The notes beneath the pieces were generated by a model. That model was not told where the DNA came from. It saw nothing but the letters and a program-made list of their open reading frames with translations, and did not search any database. From Xenopus tropicalis (lineage: Eukaryota; Chordata; Amphibia; Anura; Pipidae): a stretch of 64,000 nucleotides of DNA. How positions within the stretch are numbered: position 1 is the first letter of the stretch; each line of letters begins with the position of its first letter. Below, in pieces: positions 1-10,066 of this stretch. The stretch is taken from contig NC_030678.2 in NCBI RefSeq assembly GCF_000004195.4, positions 85,906,904-85,970,903 on the forward strand, read 5' to 3'. The position numbers were made by a program, and so were the translations under genes.

Positions 1-2452
1 GTATTACTATAGGGGGCAATGTTTACTCAAGTCTCAACCATAATAATCAAATGTTGACATTCACACTGCTGAACAGTAATGGCACCTGTTGATTGATTGC
101 TTTATATCATTAGAACTGGATCAGATGTATTATTATATTTAATTACAGTACAGTCCGGATAAGAGGACTCACCTACATTTTGTTGTTTTTTTCTGTTTTA
201 TTCTCTTTTCTTTACAGTGATACAGTTTGGGATGCTGCTGTACAGTACTACCATTTTGTTTTTTAAAATAACCTTGTAGTTCTGCTCTGTCGCACAGAGC
301 AGAAGCCACACAGTCCCTCAATGAATGTCCCTTATTGAGCAGAAATCATCTAGAAGTGAATTTTCTCTTTCAGGCTATCCTTTAAAAATCCTAGTAAAAT
401 GAATAAATAAAAGCCGCAATTCATTTTTGTTCTTCTCATTTTAGCAGTTTCTGTGATGATTTAATAATTCATAGTCGTGTTCTCTGCAGAGCCAGCACTG
501 ACACAAATTACACTTTACTGTATTCATGGGGATATCTTTTTCTGCAATATGCATAATCATACATTCCCCTGATTTCCAGTTACATCAAACATCTAAAGTA
601 TGAAGCCATCTATCTCCCAGGCTGCATTTTCACTTTCTCTCTCACTGTTTTTTATTTTTTTAACATAAACTTTCAACTGCAGTGACCTGAACCTCTAACT
701 TGCAAATGCTATTTATAATCTCTGCAGCACTTTCAAATATAAGAAGAAGTTTGCAGTTTAAAAAGGGCTATAGGGACACTGGATTACAGTCACCAAGTAA
801 ACTGCCCCTTCTCAGTTTATAACCCACTTTAATGGTTCCTCTTTGTGCACTAGAAGAGGAAAACCTGATAGCACTGCCTGACCTTAATTTTTCCATTTCA
901 TAAAATTCCTTTCATATTTTTTTACTACAAATGTATTTTCAAATTATGATTTGTACATTCTATGTAGAAAACAGTTTTCATATCATTATACTAGCTAATG
1001 TACTCATCCTTGAATGTTATAACACATCTATAAGGGAAGACAGTTTAACTGGAGGACTGCAAATGGGAGAGCGCAAATATATAAATGTACAAAGAAGGGG
1101 TGTAAAAGTTGTACTGTACGATAAGGTATATTGTGGAAGGTAAATTTGAATGTAATTGTGCAAATTTGTGTGTATCATTCCTTCATATCTCACCATTTAG
1201 TAAAGAGAAATTAACAAAATCTTTTTTGTACCTTTTTTTAAGTTGTTCCCTGCGCTATATCACACTGCTGTCACTACTATTTGTGCCACCAAATGTCCCT
1301 GGTTGTCTCCTTTATTCCTTAAAGTGTGATTGTCTTTTCATTCAACCCAATTCTACTGCCATCTTTCTCTTTAAATACCACTTTTCTTTATCTCAGTTCC
1401 TCCCCATTGAACATTTAGCACAGTATCTGATTAACTTGCGGTATTTATGAACATTATCCTCTATTTCATGTCTATGAGCCAAACACTTTATACATATTAT
1501 ACAGTTATACACACATTATATAGTATGCAATCTAGGCATCCTTCTTCTTGTCTTTCTTTTGACCTCTTACATACTCATTTTATATGCAACTGCAAAAATT
1601 GCTTACATATGAAGTTGGATGCTATACAGAACTTACATCCACTTGGTTACATTGACATTGTATTGTGTGTATGCAGTTTGTCCAGTCTGGCCCGTCACTG
1701 CACCAAAGTTGCAGTATGCTGAAAATCAAAGTCAAAACAACCCCAATCACATAGTTAGACTACATAAGAGACCTCAATGCAAGACAATGGATGTTCTGTC
1801 TAGTCTTTGCATCCATTTTCATATTCACACAGTGTGGGCATTGTAAAAAAGAAAGGTGAATGTGGGTATGTAATTTTGATTGAATGTATGAGTAAATGTG
1901 TAAAGTTCACAAACGAGGTATGGAAGGCTTGATCTGGTTGTCCAACTCTTTGTTTTTCAATCAATTAGCATAACAGTCACGCTGGACTCCACTTAGTTCC
2001 CTCAGTTCAGGGCAGGCCTAGTCTCTCTCCCTTTCCCAGACACTATAGCACTGCCAAATTGGCCAGCCCACCTAGTTTTCCTATTCCTTTTATTATTACA
2101 AAATAGCCCTTTTATGTTACCCCCTTACAAATGTATGAATATGTTCATTTGGTACAAAGGATATTAGCTATCATTTTTTAATGTCACTGGCGCAACTTTC
2201 ACTTGTGGCATTGGCCCATTGCTCCCTAACTTGTGCATGCATGAGAGTGAATTCCACAGCATGCCCATCTGCCACCCAATCTGAATGTAGTCCTGCAAAT
2301 ACAGACATAGATGTACCATAAGGTGCAACACATCAAACTGCACTTTGAGTTGTTTTTTTTTTACCTTCCTTTAGTATGAGTATGAGTGCATGTTTATTTC
2401 TTAGTATATATATTAATGTAAAAGCAAGTGAGTGTGAGAATGTATAAGAATC
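1..2452. other. No gene recognised, AT-rich spacer
   Basis: I see no frame with protein similarity, no terminal inverted repeat pair and no RNA gene. Short open frames at 931-1846 have no recognisable domain and look like chance frames in AT-rich DNA. Confidence 0.6.
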
Positions 2453-2455
2453 TAA

Positions 2456-2503
2456 AGGTGCCCATACACAGGCCGACTATAGCTGCCGATATGTTTAGTG
2501 TAA
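2456..2503. repeat. Stub of an inverted MITE terminus
   Basis: This 48-base piece begins AGGTGCCCATACAC, preceded by TAA, and then gives GGCCGACTATAGCTGCCGAT. That is the reverse complement of the right end of the element that follows (2850-2887). It therefore looks like a leftover end of another copy, directly abutting the TAA that precedes the full copy. Confidence 0.6.
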
Positions 2504-2887
2504 AGGTGCCCATACACTATAAGATCCGCTCGCTTGGCGATGTCGCCAAGCGAGCGGATCTTCACCCGATATCCCCACCTACGGGTGGGCGATATCGGGT
2601 AGCAAGGGTTTTAAAAAAAAAAATAATCCAATCGTTTGGCCCTGGGGCCAAATGATCGGATTACATTTCAGCTTATGGGGCAGTCGGTTCGGGGACCGCA
2701 TCAACGAGCCGATGCGGTCCCCGATCCGACCGGATTTTCTAACCTGGCCGATCGAGATCTGGCCAATTTCAGGCCAGATATCGGTCGGCCAGGCAGCTCT
2801 GTTCTGCCCATACACGGGCCGATTAGCTGCCGAATCGGTCCAAGGGACCGATATCGGCAGCTATAGTCGGCCCGTGTATGGGCACCT
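2504..2887. mobile_element. Harbinger-type MITE (AGGTGCCCATACAC ends)
   Basis: The element begins AGGTGCCCATACAC and ends GTGTATGGGCACCT, with TAA directly outside both ends, a 3-base target duplication typical of PIF/Harbinger elements. Inside it are several perfect hairpins, for example GATCCGCTCGCTTGGC paired with its complement at 2524-2561, and GATCGG-rich palindromes at 2690-2790. It has no coding capacity. Related copies lie at 24487-24819 (opposite orientation) and more distantly at 49530-49716. The superfamily assignment rests only on target size and end structure. Confidence 0.7.
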
Positions 2888-3084
2888 TAAGTGTGTGATG
2901 TTGGGGCATATTTAGAAAGCTTTGTAAAAAAAATGGTGTTAGTTTACAATTCACATCAATATTCAACATTCACACTGTCACTTTACAGTGTTTAAAATAA
3001 AACATTTAGTTGAGTAATGCTTTTATGACACTCTGTGGCTATTAATCTGGTGTTAAAGGAGGTTATAACTTGTCTAAAAGCCAC

Positions 3085-3300
3085 ATATCATTATGATTCT
3101 TAATATTAATAAAATGTATTTATAGTGTCAATATATTTTGCAGTACTGTACTATAAATGGATGTATACAATAAACATACAGAGTATGTATAAAAAAAAAC
3201 AGATAACAGAAACAAAAGGTAAAGGAGGCCCTGACCAAATAAGCTTACAATCTAAAATGAGAAGGGGTATGAGAAATCAGGTGTGAGGATGGGAAATAGC
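3085..3300 (-). mobile_element. L2-like LINE 3' tail
   Basis: On the minus strand this reads TTAGATTGTAAGCTTATTTG followed by a GGTCAGGGCCTCC segment and, further on, a stretch ending in ATT-rich simple sequence near 3110. That layout matches the widely dispersed 3' tail of vertebrate L2-type LINEs (the form with 'tagattgtaagctc...gggcaggg' and a terminal short repeat). No protein-coding part is recognisable next to it, so it is a 5'-truncated copy. Confidence 0.6.
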
Positions 3301-3629
3301 ATCAGCCAGCAAAATCTGAGATAATGCATACTGAAGCTGTGTTTGGATAGATGACAGTAGGCCCATGTCTCCTGAACGTGCCAATACCATATATATATAG
3401 TTTTAACGAGATTTCTCACTTGTATAGGTAAAAACTCCCAGCAGTACACTACCAAATTTCCAAAGCACTGCTCCAGAAAGCTGCATACTTTAGATTTTAA
3501 GGCAAAAATTCCACTAACAGAAGGTTTATCCCAGAATATTGAACATTTTTGGAAAGAACAGTTTCTGTGGAATCCAGAATAGCCACAACTGCCTGTCTAC
3601 TCCAAACTATTGTGAAATTTGTAAAAAAA

Positions 3630-4520
3630 TCCCTTCAAAGCTTCCAGTTTATTATATCTTGTCTCCTACAGGTCATAAAGTAACCAAATAAAACACTCTG
3701 AATTTGAACCCCTGGGGTCCACTGAACAGTTTGATGCCCAATATGTATAGGTTTACCTAAGTATGTGGCATGTAGGGGCCCCAATGTGAACATACCCCCA
3801 TATGATCTGTCATTTCTGTCATTTCAGCTCCTGCAGAATCAACACATATACATCATTATATGTGGGATAAAGCTAGTATAAAGTATGCTCACCCCAGAAA
3901 GTCCCCACCAATCTAAAATGGGTACTCATGTCTTTCTACTCCAAAGTACCAAGCCGCAAAGCTTTCTAAAGTTAGCAATTTTGATGACATTTCCAAAAAT
4001 CCCCTCAAAGCTTCCACTTTGCAGCATCTTATCTCCCACATAGCGTTAGGTACCAAGATAAAACACCCTAAATTTGAACTCCAGGGGTCCACTTACAAGT
4101 TTGATACCAAATATATATAGGATTACCTAAAAATGTGGCAAGTAGGGGCCCCAATGGGAACATACCCCCATATGATCTATCATTTCAGCTCCTGCAAAAT
4201 CAACACATTTACATCCTTTATGTGGGATAATGCTACAAAAAAGTACACAGAAAGCCATATATTTTTGGAAAGTACACATTCCCCCGAATCTATAATGGGT
4301 AAACATTTCTTTTTACTCCAAAGTACCAAGTCGTAAAGCTTTCCTAAGTTTGCAGATTTTTATGACATTCCAGAAAATCACATAAAAATGTTGCAATTTG
4401 CAGCATTTATCTCTCACAATTTCTTGATAAAGAACAGATAAAGGCAAATCACCCCAAATAGGAACACCTAAAGTCTACTGAACACTTTGATGCCCAATAT
4501 GCATAGATATACCAAAGTCT
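3630..4520 (-). repeat. Tandem ~370-base units (satellite, copy A)
   Basis: Diverged units recur with the landmark GGGGTCCACT followed by CAGTTTGATGCCCAATAT and GGTTTACCTAAGTATGTGGC. Landmarks fall at about 3715, 4084 and 4472, giving periods of roughly 370-390 bases. Each unit also carries CAAAGCTTCCA, TTTACTCCAAAGTACCAAG and AACATACCCCCATATGATCT. The same unit occurs inverted at 37880-38930 and as single fragments at 28080-28140 and 39620-39690. Confidence 0.75.
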
Positions 4521-4949
4521 GTATGTACTGAACCTCAAAATAAAAATAGCGCATATCGATTTCTCGCAAACTCAGCTTTTGCATACAGAGCCCCCTGTCA
4601 GCGTATTATGTGCTGTAACACCCCCAAACTATACAGAGACCCCCAAAAAACCATATAGATTTGGAAAGTACACATTCTGATGAATTCCAAATAGGTAAAG
4701 TTATTTTTGTACACCAAAGTTACACATGGCAAAGCTATGCTAAAAAACAGATTAGGAACACTTACACAGGGATAAAAATGCGATAAAACCACAAAAATTG
4801 TGCAAATCAGTGAAACAACAAAATAAGTCACACGGCAGTGTAATTAGTGGTCAGAATATCTGATCCAATAGTCACGCTGTCAAAATATACAGTTTTAGGG
4901 AAAGAAACTAAAAACAAAGTGGTAAAATGAAGAAAAAAGTGTTTGTGTA

Positions 4950-5115
4950 TACATGTGTGTACATGTGTAAAAGTTGTGTGACAGTGTGTAAGTGTGTATA
5001 TGAGTGAATATTAGTGTATATAAGTGTATATGTGTGCATAATGAAAAAAAAAACCTGCTAAATTGTGTGCTGTAAGTGTTTGTAAATGTATGTAAGTGTG
5101 TATAAATGTATGTAA
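4950..5115. repeat. TG-rich simple sequence
   Basis: Irregular runs of TGTGTA, GTGTATAA and TGTAAGTG motifs. This is the internal simple repeat of the satellite-bearing element. A complementary CA-rich stretch lies at the equivalent place in copy B (about 37455-37560). Confidence 0.7.
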
Positions 5116-5484
5116 GTCTGTGTGTGTAAGTGCAAAAGAAAAAAATCTTACCTGTCCTGAAGATCAGATCACTGCTCTGTCCTCCATCTGCAGCCCTGGG
5201 AGCAGGAAGTCACTTGGCCAGTGCTGGGGGCGAAGCAGGAAGGAGGAACAAGCAGCGATGCGATCGCGTCTGCTGGTTGTAGGTCGGTACTGTGACGATC
5301 GCATTGCAGGACCGACATGACAGCCCCCCCGGCTCAACTCTCTGCAGCAGCCACAAATGCCGCCGCTGCAGAGAGAATCCTTTATCTGTGAATGACGTAG
5401 GAGACACGTCGTCAGCAGATAAAACCTTTTTCTGCCACGATGTATGCCATACTTTGTTGGCAGTAAAATGGTTAAGACAGTTTA

Positions 5485-5643
5485 GGGGTGAAGACACATG
5501 GGGTGATTAGTCACCATAACTTTTAAAAGCTCTAATCACATCGATTTAGCAGCCATAGATGATTATTCAAGTTGCGGCAACTAATCTCACATTATTTGCG
5601 GCGACCCTATTAACCACTAATCATCCCGTGTGTCTTAGCTCTG
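5485..5643. mobile_element. MITE with ACACATGGGG-type end
   Basis: It begins GGGGTGAAGACACATGGGG after TTA and runs into GTGATTAGTCACC. The right side carries ACTAATCATCCCGTGTGTCTTAGCTC. The two ends are imperfect inverted repeats (ACACATGGGGTGATTAG against CTAATCATCCCGTGTGT). It resembles the GGGCTCTAGCACACGGGG element at 45389-45521. The right boundary is uncertain. Confidence 0.55.
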
Positions 5644-5649
5644 GAGCCA

Positions 5650-7365
5650 GAGCCAGAGAGATAGAGAGAAAGTGTAAATATCAGAATCACGTTTTACACA
5701 CCAATTTTCCCACCAGAATTTCTGGTAAACCTTCAGGGCTAATATGCACACTCAATGAATTATGTGTACGGCCCTTTTTGTAATCTATTTTAAGTACTAT
5801 TATTCAAGCCCACTGCCCCTCAGTGTATTATGAACAAAGCAAATGAAATGTTTGCAAAATCTAAACCTGTGCAATTGTGATTTTTAAATGGATGCATGTA
5901 AATGTGGATGTGTAAAAGTGATGTGGTCAGACAAAAATATCAACATATTCCACCATTGTGTCCCCAACATTAATTTTACTCAAGGTTTCCTGTGACTTAT
6001 TGGATTTTTGTTTTTCTAATTTGGAATCAAAACAGGCAGTCTTTGAAGTCATGTAATTGGAAATTCACTGCTTTCTGCTTCTAGAAAAACATCTGCATCC
6101 TCCACTGCCCTCAGCTTCACTGATCTTCTATTCACAAGCTTCCCACTGGAACTCCACAGATCTGAGCAGCTACCTCATTTGTCAAACATTAAGGCTTTAT
6201 TGAGCCCAACGATATCCCTCTATGTAAAATATACATGACAGACAAGAACGGAAACTGAACCAATTTCTTCACTGTCTGATTCTAATTGAGCTTGTTCTGG
6301 TACTATTTAAATGAACATGTTAAGGAGGGTTTTCAGTAGAAATGAATGTGTATCAGCAAGTGTCTAGCCATGAACTTTTAATTTTCTGTCCCTTTTGCAA
6401 TGAGCAGCAAAATCTTCCCTTAATTGGGGTGCACTATAATTATTTATGTCTCTGTAGTCACATTAATAATTGTTATTGCACTTGGCTTGCCATTAATAAG
6501 GGTTTTGCTGTATGTATACTGCTCACAGAGTTATTTTTGCTAATGTACCGAACAAAAATACCCCTACAGTGTGGGTGTGACCATACTGTATGTGCTATAT
6601 GCACTTCATTATAACTGTTCTGTTCTCACTACTTATTACCCTGACGCAGTGTGTAGTTTGGCATGCAAATAAACCTCCCCACACTCCATTAAAAGACACT
6701 GAAAATAAAGTCTGTAGAATTTTACTGGATGATTAAGACAAGAGGTGAAACTGTGACAAATGAAATAAAATGTTATAGGTACAGGAATGATTTGCAATAA
6801 ACAGTGTCATATAAACATGGTATATGCATAGGTACAGTATATAACTGCAACATATAACACATATGCTGGCATGAAATATGTATGCAGCAATGTCTCTGAG
6901 CTGCTGGCAGTTGTAATGGTAGCTTAGTTCTAAACTAAGTCTGAGCTTACACAAGGAACTGTACTGTGTCACATGTTGGGAGTATGGGAGCCAGATGGGT
7001 TCAAATTTGTAGCTGAAAATAGTTTTGTGCCAGCAGAGAGAGTGCCCCATAAAGAGGAAATAGAAATGACAACGATGACGAAAGTTTATGCTGGAGACAT
7101 AACAATAACAGAAGAACAAAAGTTTAAAGGCACCCGACATAAAAAGCTGTGTAATAAAAGTCCATTCCAAATTAAACATGAAACCCAGATTCTTTTCTTT
7201 TATTAAAACTTCTGTACCTCTTACAACCTTGCTTACAAATCTTAGCTGTCAAACACACTAGGCCTTCCTGTCTCTATTCTGCCCAATAAATGGGAATGTT
7301 ATCAATGTCCTTCATGAACTTCATGCCGATATATGCCACCAGGAAATAGCTTTGTCCTCCCCAAT
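5650..7365. other. No gene recognised
   Basis: AT-rich sequence with short open frames only, the longest 148 codons on minus at 6733-7179. None shows a domain, signal peptide or conserved motif I recognise. No inverted-repeat element was found. Confidence 0.55.
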
Positions 7366-7369
7366 GCTG

Positions 7370-7640
7370 GATTTAGGTTTAAAATACGGGTTGTCTTATG
7401 TTGGCAAAACTGATTTGTCCTTAAGGTTGCGCATGGATGCGCTATTAATACAGCATATAGAGATAATAAAACCACTAAACTGGTAGCTAAGCACTCTTTG
7501 TAAGCAGGACGTAGGTTACCTACTTTTAAACATATTGGTATTGACCATGTTCCTATATTTAGGAGGGGGGAGGCAGGTCATGCATCCTCCGACAGCATGA
7601 AGCTTTTTGGATTAGGAGTTGGGTACCATCTCCCTTTGGG
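7370..7640 (+). pseudogene. Penelope-like element GIY-YIG endonuclease fragment
   Basis: Read in forward frames with a stop, this segment encodes CGLSYVGKTDLSLRLRMDA, then a TAYRDNKTTKLVAKHS block and a RRLPTFKHIGIDHVP block. These are the second half of a PLE GIY-YIG endonuclease: YVG of the second catalytic tyrosine motif, then the LRLRMDA arginine. It aligns closely with the minus-strand PLE at 18276-18782 (DAHRSAINIAYRDN, HRLPTFRYIAIDHVP), so both belong to one family. The HRS part after the arginine is deleted, and an in-frame TAA interrupts it near 7502. The RT domain is absent upstream. Sequence to about 7900 may be the rest of its 3' part. It is a dead fragment. Confidence 0.8.
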
Positions 7641-7924
7641 GTTTGAATGAGTATTGCTTACTCTTAGCTATGCGATAATATTTTGTGGTCTTGTATTTTA
7701 TTGTTCTGTCTATTGAATGTCTAAATGGGGTAACTTTCCCCTTTGTCCCAAGCCACTGGGTTGCTATAGCGACCATGTGAGTCTTGGGACTGGGGTAAGT
7801 GACCTCATACTCCCTGGGAGGGAGAGCAGTGGGAGGGGCTTGCGTAGGATTTAAATATGTAACTTTATTACTATTATGTATTTTTGAATAAACTACAGAA
7901 ATAGAATACAACAGTAGGCATCAA

Positions 7925-8371
7925 TTCTGCTGCTGCTGTACATGCTCTGTGCTGCTATCTAGTTACTTTAGTTTAGGGACCGACATACAATATACTGTAT
8001 ATATAGAATATAAATGTCCCAATAAAAGGCTGATTAAAAAATAATTCAGAATATTAGTGCATAGCAGCTCAGAAATCAGGGCAATTACCATCAGAAATTT
8101 ATAATGAGCCCTGTAGGACCAGTTTATATGACAGGCCAAGCTCATTTTCTGCTTGATAATTTGTAGGATCCCTAAGCTTAGCTTTTCAACCACTGCCCAG
8201 AGTGCACTGTGCAAGTGAGTGTTACTAACAAAATCCAAGATGGAGAGCTCCTGTGAGAGCCTTAAACATTACTACTATAGTGATGCTGAACTTTTCGGCT
8301 GGCACAATAAGTTCAGTATAAAAAATGTCATTTCTAGCCATATTTATTTTCAGGTTTTAGTTCTCCTTTAA
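7925..8371. mobile_element. T2-type (Kolobok-like) repeat, one end intact
   Basis: The right end reads GGTTTTAGTTCTCCTTTAA, the complement of a TTAAAGGAGAACTAAAACC terminus, ending in TTAA at 8368-8371. This fits the TTAAAGGRR end described for Xenopus T2 MITEs. The interior resembles a very abundant Xenopus interspersed repeat that I recognise from memory. The left end with its own TTAA was not found, so the left boundary is approximate. Confidence 0.6.
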
Positions 8372-8528
8372 GTAAAAATAATGGAAAGACATTAACATAG
8401 TCATCATAGCTAAAATACAAGTGTGTATCATTTATAAAGATACATTTACTATACATTAAAAAATACAATTGTATGGCTTCATGGGCCAATAAGTAGCAAA
8501 GTTGGCCATCAGTATTCTAAATGTTTAG

Positions 8529-8543
8529 GATGCAAAGCAGTGT
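8529..8543. repeat. Left target-site duplication of the PLE
   Basis: GATGCAAAGCAGTGT, identical to 10052-10066. The two copies bracket the PLE insertion exactly. Confidence 0.85.
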
Positions 8544-8590
8544 GTCTATGAAGATTTTCATTCATCCAGGTCAAGGGGTTAAACTATGCA

Positions 8591-9793
8591 GTGACACCAC
8601 AACACATCAGCAGCAGAACGAAACTCAGTCCCAACCAAGTATGTTTATTGTTAGATTTGTGCCTGAACACCACATACTTCAAATACAAGGACCAATTTTA
8701 CAGGCAAAAACATGGCTGTGCAATGGGTTCACCAGTTTCTCCCATTGTAGCAAACTTGCATATGGAAGAAGTGGAAAGGAAGGCCCTACTCACATTCAAT
8801 GGAACTACACCAAGTCACTGGTTCAGGTATGTAGATGACACGTGGGTTAAAATCAGATCCAACGAAGTGGCGGCCTTTTCAGAACACATTAACTCAGTGG
8901 ACAACAACATCAAGTTCACAAGGGAGGATGTCCATGAGAACAAACTTGCTTTTTTGGACTGTTTGATATCCATTCAAGAGGGGGGTATCTTGAAAACAGA
9001 AGTATACAGGAAACCCACTCACACGGATCAATATCTGTTGTTCGATTCCCACCATCCGCTGGAACACAAACTGGGTGTCATTAGAACTCTACACCACAGG
9101 GCGGAAAGTGTAACAACTGATACAGAGTCCAAGGACAAGGAATGTAAACATCTCAGAGGAGCACTGAAAGCTTGTGGCTACCCAGACTGGGCCTTTGTCA
9201 AAACAAGAGCAACTAAGCCCAACAGGAACACCAAAAGGAATAACCGTCCTGAGGCAGAGAGAAGGCGCAATATAGTCATCCCCTATGTAGCAGGAGTGTC
9301 GGAGAAACTCAGGAGAATTTTCAACAAACACCACATCCCTGTGTTTTTCAAACCTAGCAACACACTGAGACAAAAACTTGTACACCCAAAGGATCCAACA
9401 CCAAAGGAAAAACAAAGCAATGTTGTATACGCAGTCCAGTGTAGCGAGGAGTGCACAGACCTTTACATTGGTGAGACAAAGCAACTGCTCTCCAAGCGAA
9501 TGGCTCAGCATAGGAGGGCGAACACTACAGGCCAGGACTCTGCTGTCTTTCTACACCTAAAAGACAAGGGACACTCCTTTGAAAATAGCAATGTCCAAAT
9601 TTTGGACAAAGAAGACCGCTGGTTTGAAAGAGGTGTAAAAGAGGCCATTCATGTCAAAGTGGAGAAACCATCCCTTAACAGAGGAGGGGGACTTCGACAC
9701 CATCTGTCTGCTACATACAATGCTGTTCTAACATCTGTACCCCGGCAGTTTCAGAACTCTTCACACATCCATTCATGCAACTCTAACAAGTAA
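8591..9793 (+). CDS. PLE reverse transcriptase (partial) plus GIY-YIG endonuclease
   Basis: An uninterrupted 400-codon frame. The first ATG is internal to the RT domain and is not a natural start; the frame is simply open from the truncation point. Residues 44-56 give AMGSPVSPIVANL (RT motif B) and residues 80-83 give YVDD (motif C, the catalytic aspartates), followed by FTREDVHENKLAFLDCLI and the YRKPTHTDQYL block typical of PLE RT. From about residue 278 comes the GIY-YIG nuclease. VVY stands for GIY, YIG lies at 292-294, Arg303 and His307 are in SKRMAQH, and Glu351 is in the RGVKEAIHV block. Cys284 and Cys288 (QCSEEC) fit the cysteine/histidine cluster known in PLE endonucleases. It would copy element RNA at a nick made by the nuclease. 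The lack of stops or frameshifts suggests a fairly young insertion, but the missing 5' half of RT makes it inactive. Confidence 0.9.
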   Translation: MTPQHISSRTKLSPNQVCLLLDLCLNTTYFKYKDQFYRQKHGCAMGSPVSPIVANLHMEEVERKALLTFNGTTPSHWFRYVDDTWVKIRSNEVAAFSEHINSVDNNIKFTREDVHENKLAFLDCLISIQEGGILKTEVYRKPTHTDQYLLFDSHHPLEHKLGVIRTLHHRAESVTTDTESKDKECKHLRGALKACGYPDWAFVKTRATKPNRNTKRNNRPEAERRRNIVIPYVAGVSEKLRRIFNKHHIPVFFKPSNTLRQKLVHPKDPTPKEKQSNVVYAVQCSEECTDLYIGETKQLLSKRMAQHRRANTTGQDSAVFLHLKDKGHSFENSNVQILDKEDRWFERGVKEAIHVKVEKPSLNRGGGLRHHLSATYNAVLTSVPRQFQNSSHIHSCNSNK

Positions 9794-9965
9794 TACCTGT
9801 TTGAAGAGTTGCATGATACTTGGGTAATCCTTTCAAAGTAACTCCACAGCATTCACACCTCTGTGAGTTTCAGATGTCACCTTTCTGAAGAGGTACATAG
9901 TGCCATTGTGATTGGATTAGTGGAAGAGTATATATGCTGAGGACTTCCCATACCAGTCAGTTGAA

Positions 9966-9996
9966 CTGAAGAAGCTGCTCGGATGAGTAGTGAAAC
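9966..9996 (+). other. Hammerhead-like half-core in the PLE tail
   Basis: CTGAAGA (9966-9972) matches the hammerhead CUGANGA box at all seven positions. It is followed by a hairpin (CTGCTC pairing with GAGTAG around GGAT) and then GAAAC (9992-9996), the second core strand. Hammerhead motifs are known from PLE terminal regions in other animals. I could not draw a convincing stem III and stem I, so activity is not claimed. Confidence 0.45.
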
Positions 9997-10051
9997 GTCT
10001 TCAATGATTACTAAACAAGTCCAGTTGCTTCAAATTTATTTATACTAGATA

Positions 10052-10066
10052 GATGCAAAGCAGTGT
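10052..10066. repeat. Right target-site duplication of the PLE
   Basis: GATGCAAAGCAGTGT, identical to 8529-8543, directly after the AT-rich end of the PLE. Confidence 0.85.

Larger units (their letters stand above)
3360..5475 (-). mobile_element. Satellite-bearing piggyBac-like element, copy A
   Basis: The right end at 5456-5475 reads GGCAGTAAAATGGTTAA, resembling the complement of a TTAACCCTTT-type piggyBac end, and stops in TTAA. Going left there is a GC-rich block (5127-5460), TG-rich simple sequence (4950-5115), an AT-rich linker and then tandem ~370-base units (3630-4520). The same order of parts, inverted, makes up copy B at 34854-39262. The left part of copy A aligns with copy B's right part around the shared GTGCCAATACCA segment (3378-3390). 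Its own left inverted repeat is missing, so it is probably truncated near 3360. No transposase frame remains. Confidence 0.55.
8544..10051 (+). mobile_element. Penelope-like retroelement, 5'-truncated, with target duplication
   Basis: About 1.5 kb between two identical 15-base direct repeats. It starts with a short stretch containing GATTTTCATTCATCCAGGTC, enters the RT reading frame partway through the RT domain, continues through a GIY-YIG endonuclease to a stop at 9791-9793, and ends with a ~250-base 3' region. That region carries a stem-loop with GAAAC (9966-9996) and then GTCCAGTTGC and an AT-rich end. PLEs insert by target-primed reverse transcription and are usually 5'-truncated, which fits. 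The upstream RT fingers region and first catalytic aspartate motif are missing, so this copy cannot be autonomous. Confidence 0.9.

Noticed and set aside
6733..7179. 148-codon open frame on minus
   Set aside because: Composition is Phe/Tyr/Cys/His-rich in AT-rich DNA, with no domain, and the opposite strand is open too. Likely chance.
9089..9511. 140-codon open frame on minus
   Set aside because: It is the antisense of the PLE RT-nuclease frame, with no motif of its own.
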